DNA of 44,134 nt from Melioribacter sp. (GCA_012026935.1 VEPI01000034.1:1-44134); one strand, 5' to 3'; shown: positions 1 through 10,455, counted from the stretch's first letter. A program made the numbers and translations. The notes: generated by a model not told the origin, from the sequence alone.

Positions 1-2
1 TG

Positions 3-65
3 AAAGAAGTAACACTTAAAGAAGCAAGAAAAAATTTGACTGAAAATGGTTTTAAGGTAAAATAA
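3..65 (+). CDS. C-terminal end of a CDS entering from the left edge; heavy-metal-binding-domain (HMBD)-like tail
   Basis: Open frame from the window edge reads KEVTLKEARKNLTENGFKVK*, closely matching the segment after the HMBD motif in the 3934-4503 protein (REVTVEKAKEKLLKRGFKV). Confidence 0.6.
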   Translation, partial: KEVTLKEARKNLTENGFKVK

Positions 66-165
66 TAATCAGTGGAATCGAATTTTAGATATAACTCTCA
101 AATTTTTAATGGCATTGGTAAGAAATCGAAACCAAATTTAAAACAATAAATAATGGAGAACCAAA

Positions 166-678
166 ATGAAAAATCAAAATAATTTCCGAATGCAGAACAC
201 CATAATGCAAATGTTTGTGGCTGTTCTTTTCCTATCTCTATTGGGAAGTGTTTCAATATTTGCTCAGCACCAGCATGACGGCACCGGAATGGGTGGAAAT
301 CAAAATATGCAAATGCAGGGAATGCAGAAGCATATGGGCGATATGCAAAATATGATGACTAAAATGAACGGTATGATGGAAAAGTCATCTCAAATGATGT
401 CCGCTATGAAATCGGGAATGGGGCAAGGAAACAATATGGGAAACATGAACATGAATTCTAAAATGCTTCCAATGATGCAAGGTATGGACGGCATGGGAAA
501 GAATATGAAAGATGTTCTTGGCGAAATGACAAAGATGATGGGCGATAAAGATATGATGAAAGATGGTGATATGATGAACAACATGAAAGATATGATGGGC
601 AATATGAAATCAATGATGAAAGATTATGATGAGATGCTGAAGATGATGGAGAAAACACAACAAGGCGGGAAGAAATGA
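166..678 (+). CDS. Methionine-rich secreted/periplasmic protein
   Basis: 170 aa ORF; N-terminal hydrophobic signal-like segment ending in FAQ; about a quarter of residues are Met, many as MM or MxM; HQHDG near the mature N-terminus. Confidence 0.8.
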   Translation: MKNQNNFRMQNTIMQMFVAVLFLSLLGSVSIFAQHQHDGTGMGGNQNMQMQGMQKHMGDMQNMMTKMNGMMEKSSQMMSAMKSGMGQGNNMGNMNMNSKMLPMMQGMDGMGKNMKDVLGEMTKMMGDKDMMKDGDMMNNMKDMMGNMKSMMKDYDEMLKMMEKTQQGGKK

Positions 679-1601
679 TTTCTCACCAAAGAAAAATTTT
701 GATAGAAAGAATTATCAAGAAGTCCTTTTGGGGCTTCTTGATTCTTTTTCTTTTTGCAGCAAATAATTCATTTGTGTTTGGACAAGAGGGGTGGTCGCTT
801 TCAACATCTATTCAATACTCAGGCGGGAATTATCTGTATAATAATTCTAACAGAATTTTCTATATATACGGAGGCGCCGGTTATCAAGCTAAGGATTGGA
901 GTATCAGCATTTCTGTTCCGGTTGTTTCTCAAAGCTCCGGCGGAGTTGGCCAAGTTGGCGGAATGATGCTGCCGAATGGAAACAGCGGCGACCCGAATAA
1001 TATGATGGGCAATAATAGCGGCACAAACAGCGGTGGAATGATGGGCAACAACGGCGGAATGATGGGTAACGGCACTTATAATTCTACACTGTCCGGAAGT
1101 ATGTCTTCATCAAATCATTTTGGTTTGGGAGATATTTATCTCTATGGTTCATATAATCTTTTGGATGAATTTACTTCGTCTTTTGATTTGAACTTAAACC
1201 CATTTGTAAAAATACCCACCGCTAACGAAACAAAAGGATTAGGAACCGGTGAATTTGATTACGGTATTTCCGCAACAGCAAAAAAAGCATTTGATACTTT
1301 TGTGACTTTTGCAGATCTCGGTTATATGATAATCGGTAAACCGGAAAGTATTAATTACAAAAATCCGGTTAGTTACGGTTTGGGTTTTGGAAAATTCTTC
1401 AACGACGGCAATTATTCTTTACTGCTTTATTATCAAGCATATACCACAATTCTTGAGGGTTATGACGCACCCAAACTATTATCATTGGGATTTAATTATA
1501 AGCTCAATCCGGTTCTAACTCTTTCCTTTATCGGTTCTGCCGGATTAAGTAAAGTTACTTCCGATTATTCATTTTCAAGCGGATTGAAGTGGAATTTATA
1601 A
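675..1601 (+). CDS. Outer-membrane beta-barrel-like protein with Met/Gly/Asn-rich insert
   Basis: 308 aa ORF overlapping the previous stop by 4 nt; signal-like N-terminus (FVFGQ), alternating beta-strand-like segments, terminal SGLKWNL; GGMMGNNGGMMGNG insert. Confidence 0.75.
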   Translation: MISHQRKILIERIIKKSFWGFLILFLFAANNSFVFGQEGWSLSTSIQYSGGNYLYNNSNRIFYIYGGAGYQAKDWSISISVPVVSQSSGGVGQVGGMMLPNGNSGDPNNMMGNNSGTNSGGMMGNNGGMMGNGTYNSTLSGSMSSSNHFGLGDIYLYGSYNLLDEFTSSFDLNLNPFVKIPTANETKGLGTGEFDYGISATAKKAFDTFVTFADLGYMIIGKPESINYKNPVSYGLGFGKFFNDGNYSLLLYYQAYTTILEGYDAPKLLSLGFNYKLNPVLTLSFIGSAGLSKVTSDYSFSSGLKWNL

Positions 1602-1626
1602 ACATAGCGTTTCTGAAAGGATTGTT

Positions 1627-2229
1627 ATGAAAAGTATTCTATTCGCATTAATATTTTTACTGACTGCATTTTCTTTCAATATTTATGCACACGGGAAAGA
1701 ACATGACAAACACAAAAAAGTAAAAGCTGATACATTAACAATTGTGGATGGTGATACAATTGCTGTAAACGGTCATCCAAAGAATTATAAAATGCCGATG
1801 ATGACAAAAGAAGAGATGCAAGAGGAAAAATTTGAGCTAAAGCCATCTGAAGAAATATTCGAACATCTTCACAATAAAATTGTCCACTTTCCAATTGCCA
1901 TCGGTGTTATTGCGTTCTTCTTTTCACTATTGCATCTCAGACGTAAGAATTATAACACTACAATATTAATCCTCGTCGTTCTTGGATTGGCTTTTTCAGT
2001 ATTAGCTTTCTTCACCGGATTGAATCAAGTTCAACCATTTGAAGGAACAAATAAATACTGGGTTGTGGAACTGCATCGAAATTTCGGTATCAGTATCCTT
2101 ATCACTTACTTTATTTGGTTGTTCTTTCTTCTTGTTGATAAGATTAAAAAATATGCGTGGATTATTGGAGCAATAATTTTTGTTCTGATTTTGATTACTG
2201 CCTTTTTAGGCGGAGTAATAGCACATTAG
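1627..2229 (+). CDS. DUF2231-like membrane protein
   Basis: 200 aa; signal peptide; HNKIVHFPIAIGVIAFFFSLL followed by further TM helices, typical of DUF2231-type proteins. Confidence 0.7.
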   Translation: MKSILFALIFLLTAFSFNIYAHGKEHDKHKKVKADTLTIVDGDTIAVNGHPKNYKMPMMTKEEMQEEKFELKPSEEIFEHLHNKIVHFPIAIGVIAFFFSLLHLRRKNYNTTILILVVLGLAFSVLAFFTGLNQVQPFEGTNKYWVVELHRNFGISILITYFIWLFFLLVDKIKKYAWIIGAIIFVLILITAFLGGVIAH

Positions 2230-2307
2230 AATTGTTTACGAAAATGAGAACGGGACATGTTCAATCCATGTCATTAAAATAGATTCAATAAATCAAAAGG
2301 TGGTTAT

Positions 2308-3816
2308 ATGGAAAAACAAATAAATAGATTGTTAATCTTGATGCTGATTTCAGTTGTTACTTTATCAGCTCAAGGGATGGGATTTATGTTCCCCGATACA
2401 TTAGCACAAGTTACACTCACCGGTAAAGTTACTGTTGATAATTCTCTTCCCATGCCGATATACTATCTCGACGTAAATGGCGACAACACAAATGAATACT
2501 ATCTTAACTTCGGTCCTACCTGGTATTCACCGGATAACTCAACAGCAGTAAGACCGAATAACGGAGACCAAGTTACCATTATAGGCGGACAGATGAACAG
2601 TTCAATGAACATGAACGGACTGCCGATGATTATTGTCTATCAAATTAATGGAAAACTTTGGAGAGATCCGTTCGATCCGATGTGGAATAGTTTTGGAAAC
2701 AATACACATATGATGGGACAACATGCAGACAATTGCAGCGGCTATGCCTTTGGCGTAAGCGGAACAACAGCCCAGAATGTAACTTTGACAGGAACTGCTT
2801 TAGTTGATACAACTTATTTTATGAATCTATACTACTTAGATGAAAATCAAGACGGTAAACCGGATTACTTTTTGAATTTTGGTCCGTGGTGGTACGAACC
2901 GAATACAGGTGCAAAGAGACCAAACAATGGCGATAACGTAACAATCGTGGGAGGAAAATTGCAAGCAACAAATGGCTTAAGTGTTGTAATTGTTTATCAG
3001 ATTAACGGTAAAGTGTGGAGAGATTCTTCGTTAATAGGAAAATATTTTGGCGGAGGATGGATGCGAAAAAATAATAGTAACGATAAGGTGATGAACCCTT
3101 TTGATGAAAATGATTTTATGATGATGGGAAGCGGTTGGAACATGGGTGGTATGATGTCTGATTCTATGTTTACAAGAATGCTGGAATTGAATCCGTACAA
3201 TATGCCGAAAAGCAAAGGAGAAAATATTTTTAAGTGTTATGAGATCGGCATATTTAATTCAAACGGCTCCAACGGAATGATGCAGAGCGGCTGCGGTGGA
3301 ATGATGAACTTTGGTTCTAACGGTAACTTTCAATTTCATTTCAACGATAAACAAATACAGGCTTACCACATTGATAAAAACAGTTTGAGAGTAAAATACT
3401 GGAACAGCCAAACAAATCAATGGATTATTATTTCCAACGCGGTAATTAACTCATCCACTAATACAATTACTTTTTCTAACAGCCAGATTGCCAGCTATTA
3501 TATTTTAACTTCCGATAATGTTACTGCTGTTGAATATGATGCAACTGTTCCTACGGGATATTCTCTCGAACAAAATTATCCAAACCCATTTAATCCGAGC
3601 ACTAACATCAGTTATACTCTACCTAATGAAGAAAATATCGTTCTGAAAATTTTTGATATCTCCGGAAGAGAAGTTAAAACATTGGATAGCGGTTATAAGC
3701 AAGCCGGGCGGCACACAATAACTCTAAATGCTGATAACTTTGCAAGTGGTGTTTATTTCTATCAATTAAATGCCGGCTCATTTATTGCAACTAAAAAATT
3801 TGTGCTAATGAAGTAA
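2308..3816 (+). CDS. T9SS type A sorting-domain protein with two tandem homologous N-terminal domains and Met-rich linker
   Basis: C-terminus YSLEQNYPNPFNPSTNISYTLP...GREVKTL...ASGVYFYQLNAGSFIATKKFVLMK is a classic Por/T9SS sorting domain; two similar ~100 aa blocks begin at VTLTGKVTVD and VTLTGTALVD. Confidence 0.85.
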   Translation: MEKQINRLLILMLISVVTLSAQGMGFMFPDTLAQVTLTGKVTVDNSLPMPIYYLDVNGDNTNEYYLNFGPTWYSPDNSTAVRPNNGDQVTIIGGQMNSSMNMNGLPMIIVYQINGKLWRDPFDPMWNSFGNNTHMMGQHADNCSGYAFGVSGTTAQNVTLTGTALVDTTYFMNLYYLDENQDGKPDYFLNFGPWWYEPNTGAKRPNNGDNVTIVGGKLQATNGLSVVIVYQINGKVWRDSSLIGKYFGGGWMRKNNSNDKVMNPFDENDFMMMGSGWNMGGMMSDSMFTRMLELNPYNMPKSKGENIFKCYEIGIFNSNGSNGMMQSGCGGMMNFGSNGNFQFHFNDKQIQAYHIDKNSLRVKYWNSQTNQWIIISNAVINSSTNTITFSNSQIASYYILTSDNVTAVEYDATVPTGYSLEQNYPNPFNPSTNISYTLPNEENIVLKIFDISGREVKTLDSGYKQAGRHTITLNADNFASGVYFYQLNAGSFIATKKFVLMK

Positions 3817-3933
3817 CCATTTCCAAACTTTGTACATGGTCTTTATAATTGACTGCTTTACTCTTTTTGATGTTGATGATTTTTGTATTACATAATTAAA
3901 ATTTATTGAAAAAAACGGCTTATTGGAGGAAAT

Positions 3934-4503
3934 ATGTTACACAAAAGTAATTTCACAAAACTCTTTATCGTCGTTGCATTATTAATTGCATCCTCGATAT
4001 TCGCTCAAGAAAAATCTATGCATATGAATATGAAAGGCATGAAGTCTGCAAAACAAACCGCTGATTCAATTATCGTTAGAAAAGGAGTGATAGATTTAAA
4101 ATCTATTGATAAAAATAACGATGGGAAAGTTTATCAATGTCCTATGGAAGCGAATGTTCTATCAGACGAAAAAGGTGAATGTCCTTTATGCGGAATGGAT
4201 ATTAGAGAAGTAACAGTAGAAAAAGCTAAAGAAAAATTATTGAAAAGAGGATTTAAGGTTTCTGAAACAGAACTCAAAGAGAATCCCGGAACCGAAAATA
4301 AATCAGTCGAAGCAAAAGTTAGTATTTGGAACCAAGTCTGCCCAGTAACGGGTGAAGATGTAGATTCCGACACACCTACAGTAGTATATCAGGGAAAAAC
4401 AATTGGATTTTGCTGTTCAGGATGTATTAAAAAATTCCAAAAGGATCCCGAAAAGTATATGAAGAATCTAAGCGAAGACGGATCAAAATTCGTTGGTAAA
4501 TAG
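3934..4503 (+). CDS. Secreted heavy-metal-binding domain plus YHS-domain protein
   Basis: Signal peptide (SSIFAQ); YQCPMEANVLSDEKGECPLCGMDIREV (HMBD-like) and CPVTGEDV...YQGKTIGFCCSGCIKKFQKDPEKYM (YHS-like). Confidence 0.85.
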   Translation: MLHKSNFTKLFIVVALLIASSIFAQEKSMHMNMKGMKSAKQTADSIIVRKGVIDLKSIDKNNDGKVYQCPMEANVLSDEKGECPLCGMDIREVTVEKAKEKLLKRGFKVSETELKENPGTENKSVEAKVSIWNQVCPVTGEDVDSDTPTVVYQGKTIGFCCSGCIKKFQKDPEKYMKNLSEDGSKFVGK

Positions 4504-4512
4504 TTTCATTTA

Positions 4513-4544
4513 GAGCCTAAGAACACTTACTTGGGCTCTTTTTT
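4513..4544 (+). terminator. Rho-independent terminator after the HMBD/YHS gene
   Basis: GAGCCTAAG-aacactta-CTTGGGCTC imperfect stem followed by TTTTTT. Confidence 0.75.
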
Positions 4545-4924
4545 AATACGTTAATTGAACTATTCAGACAGCAATTTGTTTTGAATTATAGCTTAAATGT
4601 TCCGCATTCATTGTTTACAATTTATAATTATAAGCTAACTTTTTAGATCATATTGTTAGATTTTGATAGACAATCAGACAAAATTTACTTATTTTTGAGC
4701 GGTGATTTTTATAAACACATATCAAATAACTACTTATAAAGATAAGTTTTGTACTCTCTTTTCAAATCCACTTCAGAGGCAAATTAAGTAAGGAGAAAAT
4801 ATTCATAAGAAGAATATTGCCCTTCTTTCGGAACTTTATAGCGAAATAAGAGTCAAAAAGTAAGTTTCATTCAATAAAAAAATTAGTTTATCAGTAGAAA
4901 TATAATTCAAGGAGATAGTAAGAA

Positions 4925-5785
4925 TTGAAGATTACGAAGCAATTTACAAACCGGGAGAGTAAATCTTTAGATCAGTACCTTCAAGAAATTGGTAAAGTTG
5001 ATCTTCTTACACCAAATGAAGAAATTGAATTAGCAATCCGTATTAAAAAAGGCGATCAATTAGCTCTAGAAAAACTTACCAAAGCTAATTTACGTTTCGT
5101 TGTAAGTGTTGCCAAACAATACCAAAATCAAGGACTTCCTCTAGGCGATTTGATCAATGAAGGCAATTTAGGTTTGATAAAAGCCGGAAGAAGATTCGAT
5201 GAAACACGCGGATTCAAATTTATTTCTTATGCTGTTTGGTGGATCAGACAATCAATCATGCAGGCAATTGCTGAACAATCAAGAATGGTTCGTCTTCCTC
5301 TAAATCGTGTTGGTGCTTTGAATAAAATGGGAAAAGCACTCAGCCAGCTTGAACAAGAATATGAAAGAAGACCAAGTCCTGAAGAAATTGCTAACCAGCT
5401 TGATATGGATGTTTCCGATGTTACTTATGCTATGCAGATTGCAGGCCGTCACGTTTCGATGGATGCACCGTTTGCTCACAGCGAAGACAACAATAACAGT
5501 TTGTTAGATGTTATGCCTAACGATGATCAGCCGGCTCCCGATTTTACTCTTATGAAAGAATCCCTGAAAGCAGAAATCGAAAGATCACTTTCTACTTTGA
5601 CAGAAAGAGAAGCTGAAGTTATTCGTCTTTACTTTGGATTAGGAAAAGAACACTCACTTACATTAGAAGAGATTGGTGAAAAATTAAATCTAACCCGTGA
5701 ACGTGTTCGTCAAATAAAAGAAAAGGCGCTAATAAGATTACGCCATTCTACACGAAGTAAGAACTTGAAAGCCTATCTTGGTTAA
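4925..5785 (+). CDS. rpoD: RNA polymerase primary sigma factor (RpoD/SigA family, short form)
   Basis: 286 aa, TTG start; contains [62 protein letters not shown] and [29 protein letters not shown]. Confidence 0.95.
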   Translation: MKITKQFTNRESKSLDQYLQEIGKVDLLTPNEEIELAIRIKKGDQLALEKLTKANLRFVVSVAKQYQNQGLPLGDLINEGNLGLIKAGRRFDETRGFKFISYAVWWIRQSIMQAIAEQSRMVRLPLNRVGALNKMGKALSQLEQEYERRPSPEEIANQLDMDVSDVTYAMQIAGRHVSMDAPFAHSEDNNNSLLDVMPNDDQPAPDFTLMKESLKAEIERSLSTLTEREAEVIRLYFGLGKEHSLTLEEIGEKLNLTRERVRQIKEKALIRLRHSTRSKNLKAYLG

Positions 5786-5802
5786 TATTAGTTAATTTGT
5801 TA

Positions 5803-5831
5803 AGGCCCCTTGCATTGCGAGGGGCTTTTTT
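5803..5831 (+). terminator. Rho-independent terminator after rpoD
   Basis: GCCCCT-tgcattgcg-AGGGGC followed by TTTTTTG. Confidence 0.85.
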
Positions 5832-5883
5832 GTTTTAAACTGTTTATTTTTGAACAGCTTAGAATTTATAATTTAGGAACCAT

Positions 5884-7299
5884 GTGAAAACTTTATTAAA
5901 AATATTTTTCATTTCGATCTTATCTTTATCTCAGATCAATGCACAAAAAGAAATTTTAGGTTATTGGTCCGGTAAATTGAAAATGATTAACATCGAATTG
6001 GATTTTCAAATTAACGTAACCAAAACAAATAAATCATTAAACGGATTCATCAGCATTCCCACACAAAAAGTAAGTGAATATAAATTACCGGTTTTTACAT
6101 ATAAGAAAAATCAAATCCATTTTGAACTGCCAAGTTCTGCCGGTACTGCAAAATTTGACGGCAAATTAAAAGCTGATTCAATTAACGGAACACTTCTGCA
6201 AGCAGGCATGAAAGGAACATTCAGTTTAGCAAAGACAACACAACCTATAGTTAAGAATCAACCGGCTGAACTGATTGATGAGCCTGTTCCCTACCTAAAA
6301 GATGATATAGCATTTAAGAACGGACGGATTTTGCTAACCGGAACATTAACAACACCAAAGGCAGATGGAAAATTCCCCGCAATAATTCTACTGACAGGAA
6401 ACGGACCTCAAGATAGAAATGAAGATATTTTCGGATTCAAAATTTTTAAAATTATAGCCGATTATTTAACACGCAAAGGTTTTGCCGTTCTTCTATACGA
6501 TGACCGCGGAGTCGGCGGATCAACCGGCAACACAATGCAATCAACAACTGAAGACTTTTCTAACGATGCACTCGCTGCAATCGAATTTCTAAAAAAGCAA
6601 GATAACATTGACAGGACAAAAATTGGTTTACTTGGTCACAGTGAAGGCTGCCAAATTGCCGAGCTTGCAACAGTTAATTCTAAAGACGTTTCCTTCATAG
6701 TATTGCTTTCAGGAAACGGTGTTGACGGCGGCAAAGCATTGATCGAACAGCAAAAATTAATTTTGAAAGCAAGCGGTGTTGCCGATTCTTTAATAGCACA
6801 AAATCTAGAATTACAAAACAAAATAAACTATGCACTCTATAATGATATTGATATTAATAGTTTGCAAAAAGATATAAAAGCATTTGCCGAAAAAGATTAT
6901 GAAGGTTATAGCAAAGAAGTAAAAAAATCTATACAGGATAAAGAAACATATATTAACTCTAATGTTCAGTCGCAGATAAATATTTTTAATAATCCTTGGT
7001 TTAAATTTTATGTTAAATACGATCCGATACCAACATTAGAAAAAATTAAAATTCCGGTGTTAATGTTATTTGGAGAATTTGATTTACAGTTTCCATCATC
7101 ATTAAACAAACCGAGAATGGAAGAAGCACTTGTTAAAGCCGGGAATAAAAATTTCAAGTCAATTATATTCCCGAAAGCAAATCATCTGTATCAAGAAGCA
7201 AAAATCGGAAGTCCGACTGAATATTCCGAATTGAAAAAGGAATTTGTACCCGGTTTCCTGGATACAATTGGAGATTGGGTTTTAAATATCATAAAGTAA
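5884..7299 (+). CDS. Alpha/beta hydrolase (dienelactone-hydrolase / S9-like)
   Basis: 471 aa, GTG start, signal peptide; [30 protein letters not shown] nucleophile elbow, KANHLYQ near C-terminus. Confidence 0.85.
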   Translation: MKTLLKIFFISILSLSQINAQKEILGYWSGKLKMINIELDFQINVTKTNKSLNGFISIPTQKVSEYKLPVFTYKKNQIHFELPSSAGTAKFDGKLKADSINGTLLQAGMKGTFSLAKTTQPIVKNQPAELIDEPVPYLKDDIAFKNGRILLTGTLTTPKADGKFPAIILLTGNGPQDRNEDIFGFKIFKIIADYLTRKGFAVLLYDDRGVGGSTGNTMQSTTEDFSNDALAAIEFLKKQDNIDRTKIGLLGHSEGCQIAELATVNSKDVSFIVLLSGNGVDGGKALIEQQKLILKASGVADSLIAQNLELQNKINYALYNDIDINSLQKDIKAFAEKDYEGYSKEVKKSIQDKETYINSNVQSQINIFNNPWFKFYVKYDPIPTLEKIKIPVLMLFGEFDLQFPSSLNKPRMEEALVKAGNKNFKSIIFPKANHLYQEAKIGSPTEYSELKKEFVPGFLDTIGDWVLNIIK

Positions 7300-7331
7300 T
7301 TTATTCCATTTCATTTATTACAGGAAATAAT

Positions 7332-8447
7332 ATGTCAGATCATCAAAATCCCGTAGCTGGACTTGCAAGTCTAATGGGCAACACTCCCCTTTTAGAAATT
7401 AAACTTTTATTTAACGGTGAGAAGAGAAGAATTTTTGCTAAGGCAGAAAATCTAAACATGACAGGAAGCATCAAGGATAGGATGGCATTTTACATTTTTA
7501 AGAATGGATATGAAAAAAATAATCTAAGACCCGGTGCGTTAATCATTGAAGCAACAAGCGGAAATACTGGTATTGCTTTTTCTGCTATCGGCAGAGCTCT
7601 CGGGCATCCAGTGACTATCTTCATACCGGATTGGATGAGTAAGGAAAGAATTAATCTAATTAAAAGTTTTGGTGCTAATGTTGTTTTAGTAAGCAAAGAA
7701 GAAGGAGGATTTCTCGGTAGTATTGCACGCGCTGAAGAATTAGCAGCTAAAACAGAAAATTCTTTTCTTCCAAGACAATTCTCTAACAATGATAATTGTG
7801 AAGCACATTACCGTACAACAGGACCGGAAATTTTTTGGCAATTACAATTTCACGGAATAAAACCGGATGCTTTTATTGCAGGTGTCGGAACCGGCGGAAC
7901 TATTATGGGAACAGGACGATTCCTAAGAGAAAAATATCCCGACATAAAAGTTTATCCTTTAGAGCCGACCAATTCTCCAACACTATCAACCGGATATAAA
8001 GTCGGCAAACACCGCATACAAGGTATATCCGATGAATTCATTCCGCAGATATTAAAATTAGATTCCTTAGATAAAGTTGTTGATGTTGACGATGGTGATT
8101 CAATTATTATGGCGCAAAAACTTGCGGCAGAACTCGGCATTGGCGTTGGAATTTCATCGGGGGCAAATTTACTTGGCGCGTTAAAAATTCAGAATGAACT
8201 TGGCAGGGATTCCGTTATTGTAACAGTTTTTTCGGATGATAATAAAAAATATTTAAGTACGGATTTATTTAACGAAGAACCAATTAAAAAAGATTTCTTA
8301 TCTCCGCATATAAAATTATTGGAAGTTCGCGCGCTGAAACGTGTTTGTTACACCTGCTGTAATCCAGATGAATGTTCGGAATCGCATTTGGAAACGGCAT
8401 TTGAGTTACCGAATGGCTGTCCTAGAAAGGTTGAAACTAAACTCTAG
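7332..8447 (+). CDS. PLP-dependent cysteine synthase family protein with Cys-rich C-terminal tail
   Basis: Start moved to [10 protein letters not shown] (20th residue of the listed ORF). [41 protein letters not shown] are cysteine-synthase hallmarks; extra tail [18 protein letters not shown]. Confidence 0.88.
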   Translation: MSDHQNPVAGLASLMGNTPLLEIKLLFNGEKRRIFAKAENLNMTGSIKDRMAFYIFKNGYEKNNLRPGALIIEATSGNTGIAFSAIGRALGHPVTIFIPDWMSKERINLIKSFGANVVLVSKEEGGFLGSIARAEELAAKTENSFLPRQFSNNDNCEAHYRTTGPEIFWQLQFHGIKPDAFIAGVGTGGTIMGTGRFLREKYPDIKVYPLEPTNSPTLSTGYKVGKHRIQGISDEFIPQILKLDSLDKVVDVDDGDSIIMAQKLAAELGIGVGISSGANLLGALKIQNELGRDSVIVTVFSDDNKKYLSTDLFNEEPIKKDFLSPHIKLLEVRALKRVCYTCCNPDECSESHLETAFELPNGCPRKVETKL

Positions 8448-8590
8448 TATATTTTCACAAGTAGATGAGATAATAAACAGCGTTACGACTAAAGATTTAT
8501 TTTTCTTTTTTGCAATTAGCTTTTTGCTCTTGGCAAAAACAATTTCCTTCGGCGGTCAAGGTTCATACAAGTGACCGGTATTACGAATTC

Positions 8591-9523
8591 TCAATTCCAT
8601 TTATTAATAAGCCAATTTTTAAGCGGACTCAAATCAAGTTGTTCGGCAAATTCTTTCATATAAGGTATTTTTTTTACATCATCCATTTTTATAATCACAT
8701 CTGCTGGAAAAACCGGTGATAGACGATAGTAATTATTTTTTAATATCTGCTTGCACTGGTAATCGGCAATCCCGTTTACTCCATCCATCATCAAAGAGAT
8801 TAACGGTTTGACCCATTGTGCTTCGCCCCAATCTAAAGATTTTCCTTTAATGTAATTCAAGGAAATTCCCGTTCCGAGTGAAAGCAGCATAATCTCATCA
8901 AGTTTAGGCGGAGAAGAAATGCTACGGATATCCTGCGACTGAGACAAAGCACACATACTCGGATTACTTGCAAAAACACCGCCGTCAATATAACCGTCAA
9001 CGGACGGGAAAAATGTTGGTGCGGCACTTGTATATAATCCAACTTTATATGCTAATTCTTCACCATCACTATCAGCCCCATCAAAGTTGTGAAATATTTT
9101 CGGTTTCCAACTCCGTGCATTTACACTCTTTGATTCATTATCAAGATCAAATGCCGTAACAAGAATTTTTTTCTTCAATGTTTTTAATTTGATGTTCCCA
9201 AAAATTCTTTTTAAAACCTTTTCCAAGTTAGCAATATCATAATCGGCACCGATCAAATTACCAAGATCTTTAATATCATCTAACCAAGAATCATCAAATA
9301 TTTTTTCACCATCGTCTATATAAATTTTTTGCATAACAGCAGGATCCATATTATTCGCAATACCTAATGCTAATAATCCGCCTGTAGAAGTTCCGGCAAT
9401 TAAATCGGCTTTATTAAGAAAATTTTTCAACGCCGGATCAGTATTCAAACGTAATAATACTGTTGCAGGTATTATTCCTCTAATACCGCCGCCATCTATA
9501 GAAATGATGCGATATTTTGCCAT
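8591..9523 (-). CDS. Patatin-like phospholipase
   Basis: 310 aa; SIDGGGIRGIIP, AGTSTGGLLA serine motif, YIDGGVFASNPS catalytic Asp motif. Confidence 0.92.
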   Translation of the reverse strand: MAKYRIISIDGGGIRGIIPATVLLRLNTDPALKNFLNKADLIAGTSTGGLLALGIANNMDPAVMQKIYIDDGEKIFDDSWLDDIKDLGNLIGADYDIANLEKVLKRIFGNIKLKTLKKKILVTAFDLDNESKSVNARSWKPKIFHNFDGADSDGEELAYKVGLYTSAAPTFFPSVDGYIDGGVFASNPSMCALSQSQDIRSISSPPKLDEIMLLSLGTGISLNYIKGKSLDWGEAQWVKPLISLMMDGVNGIADYQCKQILKNNYYRLSPVFPADVIIKMDDVKKIPYMKEFAEQLDLSPLKNWLINKWN

Positions 9524-9604
9524 AATAATATCTCCTTTCTATTTGTCCGCCACGTTCAAAAGCCGTAATGGTAACTACGTGACAGCAGAATAAATTTATT
9601 TGTT

Positions 9605-10309
9605 TTAGTTGGATTTATCTTTCACACGAGTGTCTGTTGCAATCCAGTTTACTTCCCAGGTTTTGCCGCCATCATCCGAGAATGCCTGTTCAAATCTGCA
9701 AGAATTAGGAGTAATATCAGAGATAACAAATCGAACAAAAATCGCACGGCCGTTAAGTGTTTCCTGACTGAAAAATTCGCCTCGCCCGTTTTTAAATTCA
9801 CCGATTGTAGGCTGGGTCATTGTTCCGCCGTTGATGCTTGCAAAATTGAGACTCCACTGGTGTGATTGCGGATTGTAAAGACGCAGACTCAGACCTTCGA
9901 AGTGACCTGCTTTACCATCAGCTACTAGTTCCACCAAATTAGCGCGGCCATCCCAAACTTTTCTTACAATAGTAGTACCCTCATATTCTACCCATTCGGT
10001 TGAACCGCTTAACGGATGCACAAGCCGCGATAGATGGGTTTTCCATGTACCGATCTCAAAATCAAAATCGTGCTGCCCGTCCTGAGCAGTTTTAATTTGT
10101 TGAGGATTTGTTCCCGGTGTATCAGACTTCTTCTGCGCGAAAATATGAAGCGGCTGTAAGATGACAAGCAAGCTGAATACCAGGAGAAAAGTTCGAGAAT
10201 GTTTGAGCGCGCCCCCAATGTATTGTTCTGTATAATCTTTTAGTTTGAAGTATTGAAAACGATTTTGGAAGATAGTGGAAAGTGTGAATAATTCTTTCAT
10301 TTTTTTCAA
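9605..10309 (-). CDS. DUF1579-like hypothetical protein
   Basis: 234 aa; HDFDFEIGTWKTHLSRL, WDGRANLVELVADG...EGLSLRLYNPQSHQWSLNFA; N-terminal start uncertain. Confidence 0.65.
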   Translation of the reverse strand: MKKMKELFTLSTIFQNRFQYFKLKDYTEQYIGGALKHSRTFLLVFSLLVILQPLHIFAQKKSDTPGTNPQQIKTAQDGQHDFDFEIGTWKTHLSRLVHPLSGSTEWVEYEGTTIVRKVWDGRANLVELVADGKAGHFEGLSLRLYNPQSHQWSLNFASINGGTMTQPTIGEFKNGRGEFFSQETLNGRAIFVRFVISDITPNSCRFEQAFSDDGGKTWEVNWIATDTRVKDKSN

Positions 10310-10455
10310 CCTTTCTTTTTAATGATGACCCAATCACTTTTACTTTCAGGTGCTCTTGGCGGAAAAGACCCGTACTTTGTATAACAATTTATTTTGTCAG
10401 GAAGTTTTCTTTGAAACCTGGTAATTAGGCTGATATTGACCCGGCATTTTTAAAA

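Noticed and set aside
390-658. Minus-strand ORFs opposite the Met-rich gene
   Set aside because: Antisense of ATG-rich codons (CAT repeats) produces low-complexity Ser/His/Ile/Pro peptides; artefacts of composition.
4789-4863. Possible small ORF before rpoD (ATT CAT AAG AAG AAT ATT ... AAG TAA, IHKKNIALLSELYSEIRVKK) after AAGGAG
   Set aside because: Needs a rare ATT start; the AATATTC/GAATATT hairpin overlaps it; no independent support.
8341-8719. Plus-strand ORFs 8341-8574 and 8510-8719
   Set aside because: Overlap the cysteine-synthase 3' end or the patatin antisense; no recognisable protein features.
8591-9523. Patatin as a CBASS-type (CapV-like) defence effector
   Set aside because: No CD-NTase cyclase or other defence gene is adjacent; the neighbours are metabolic or hypothetical.
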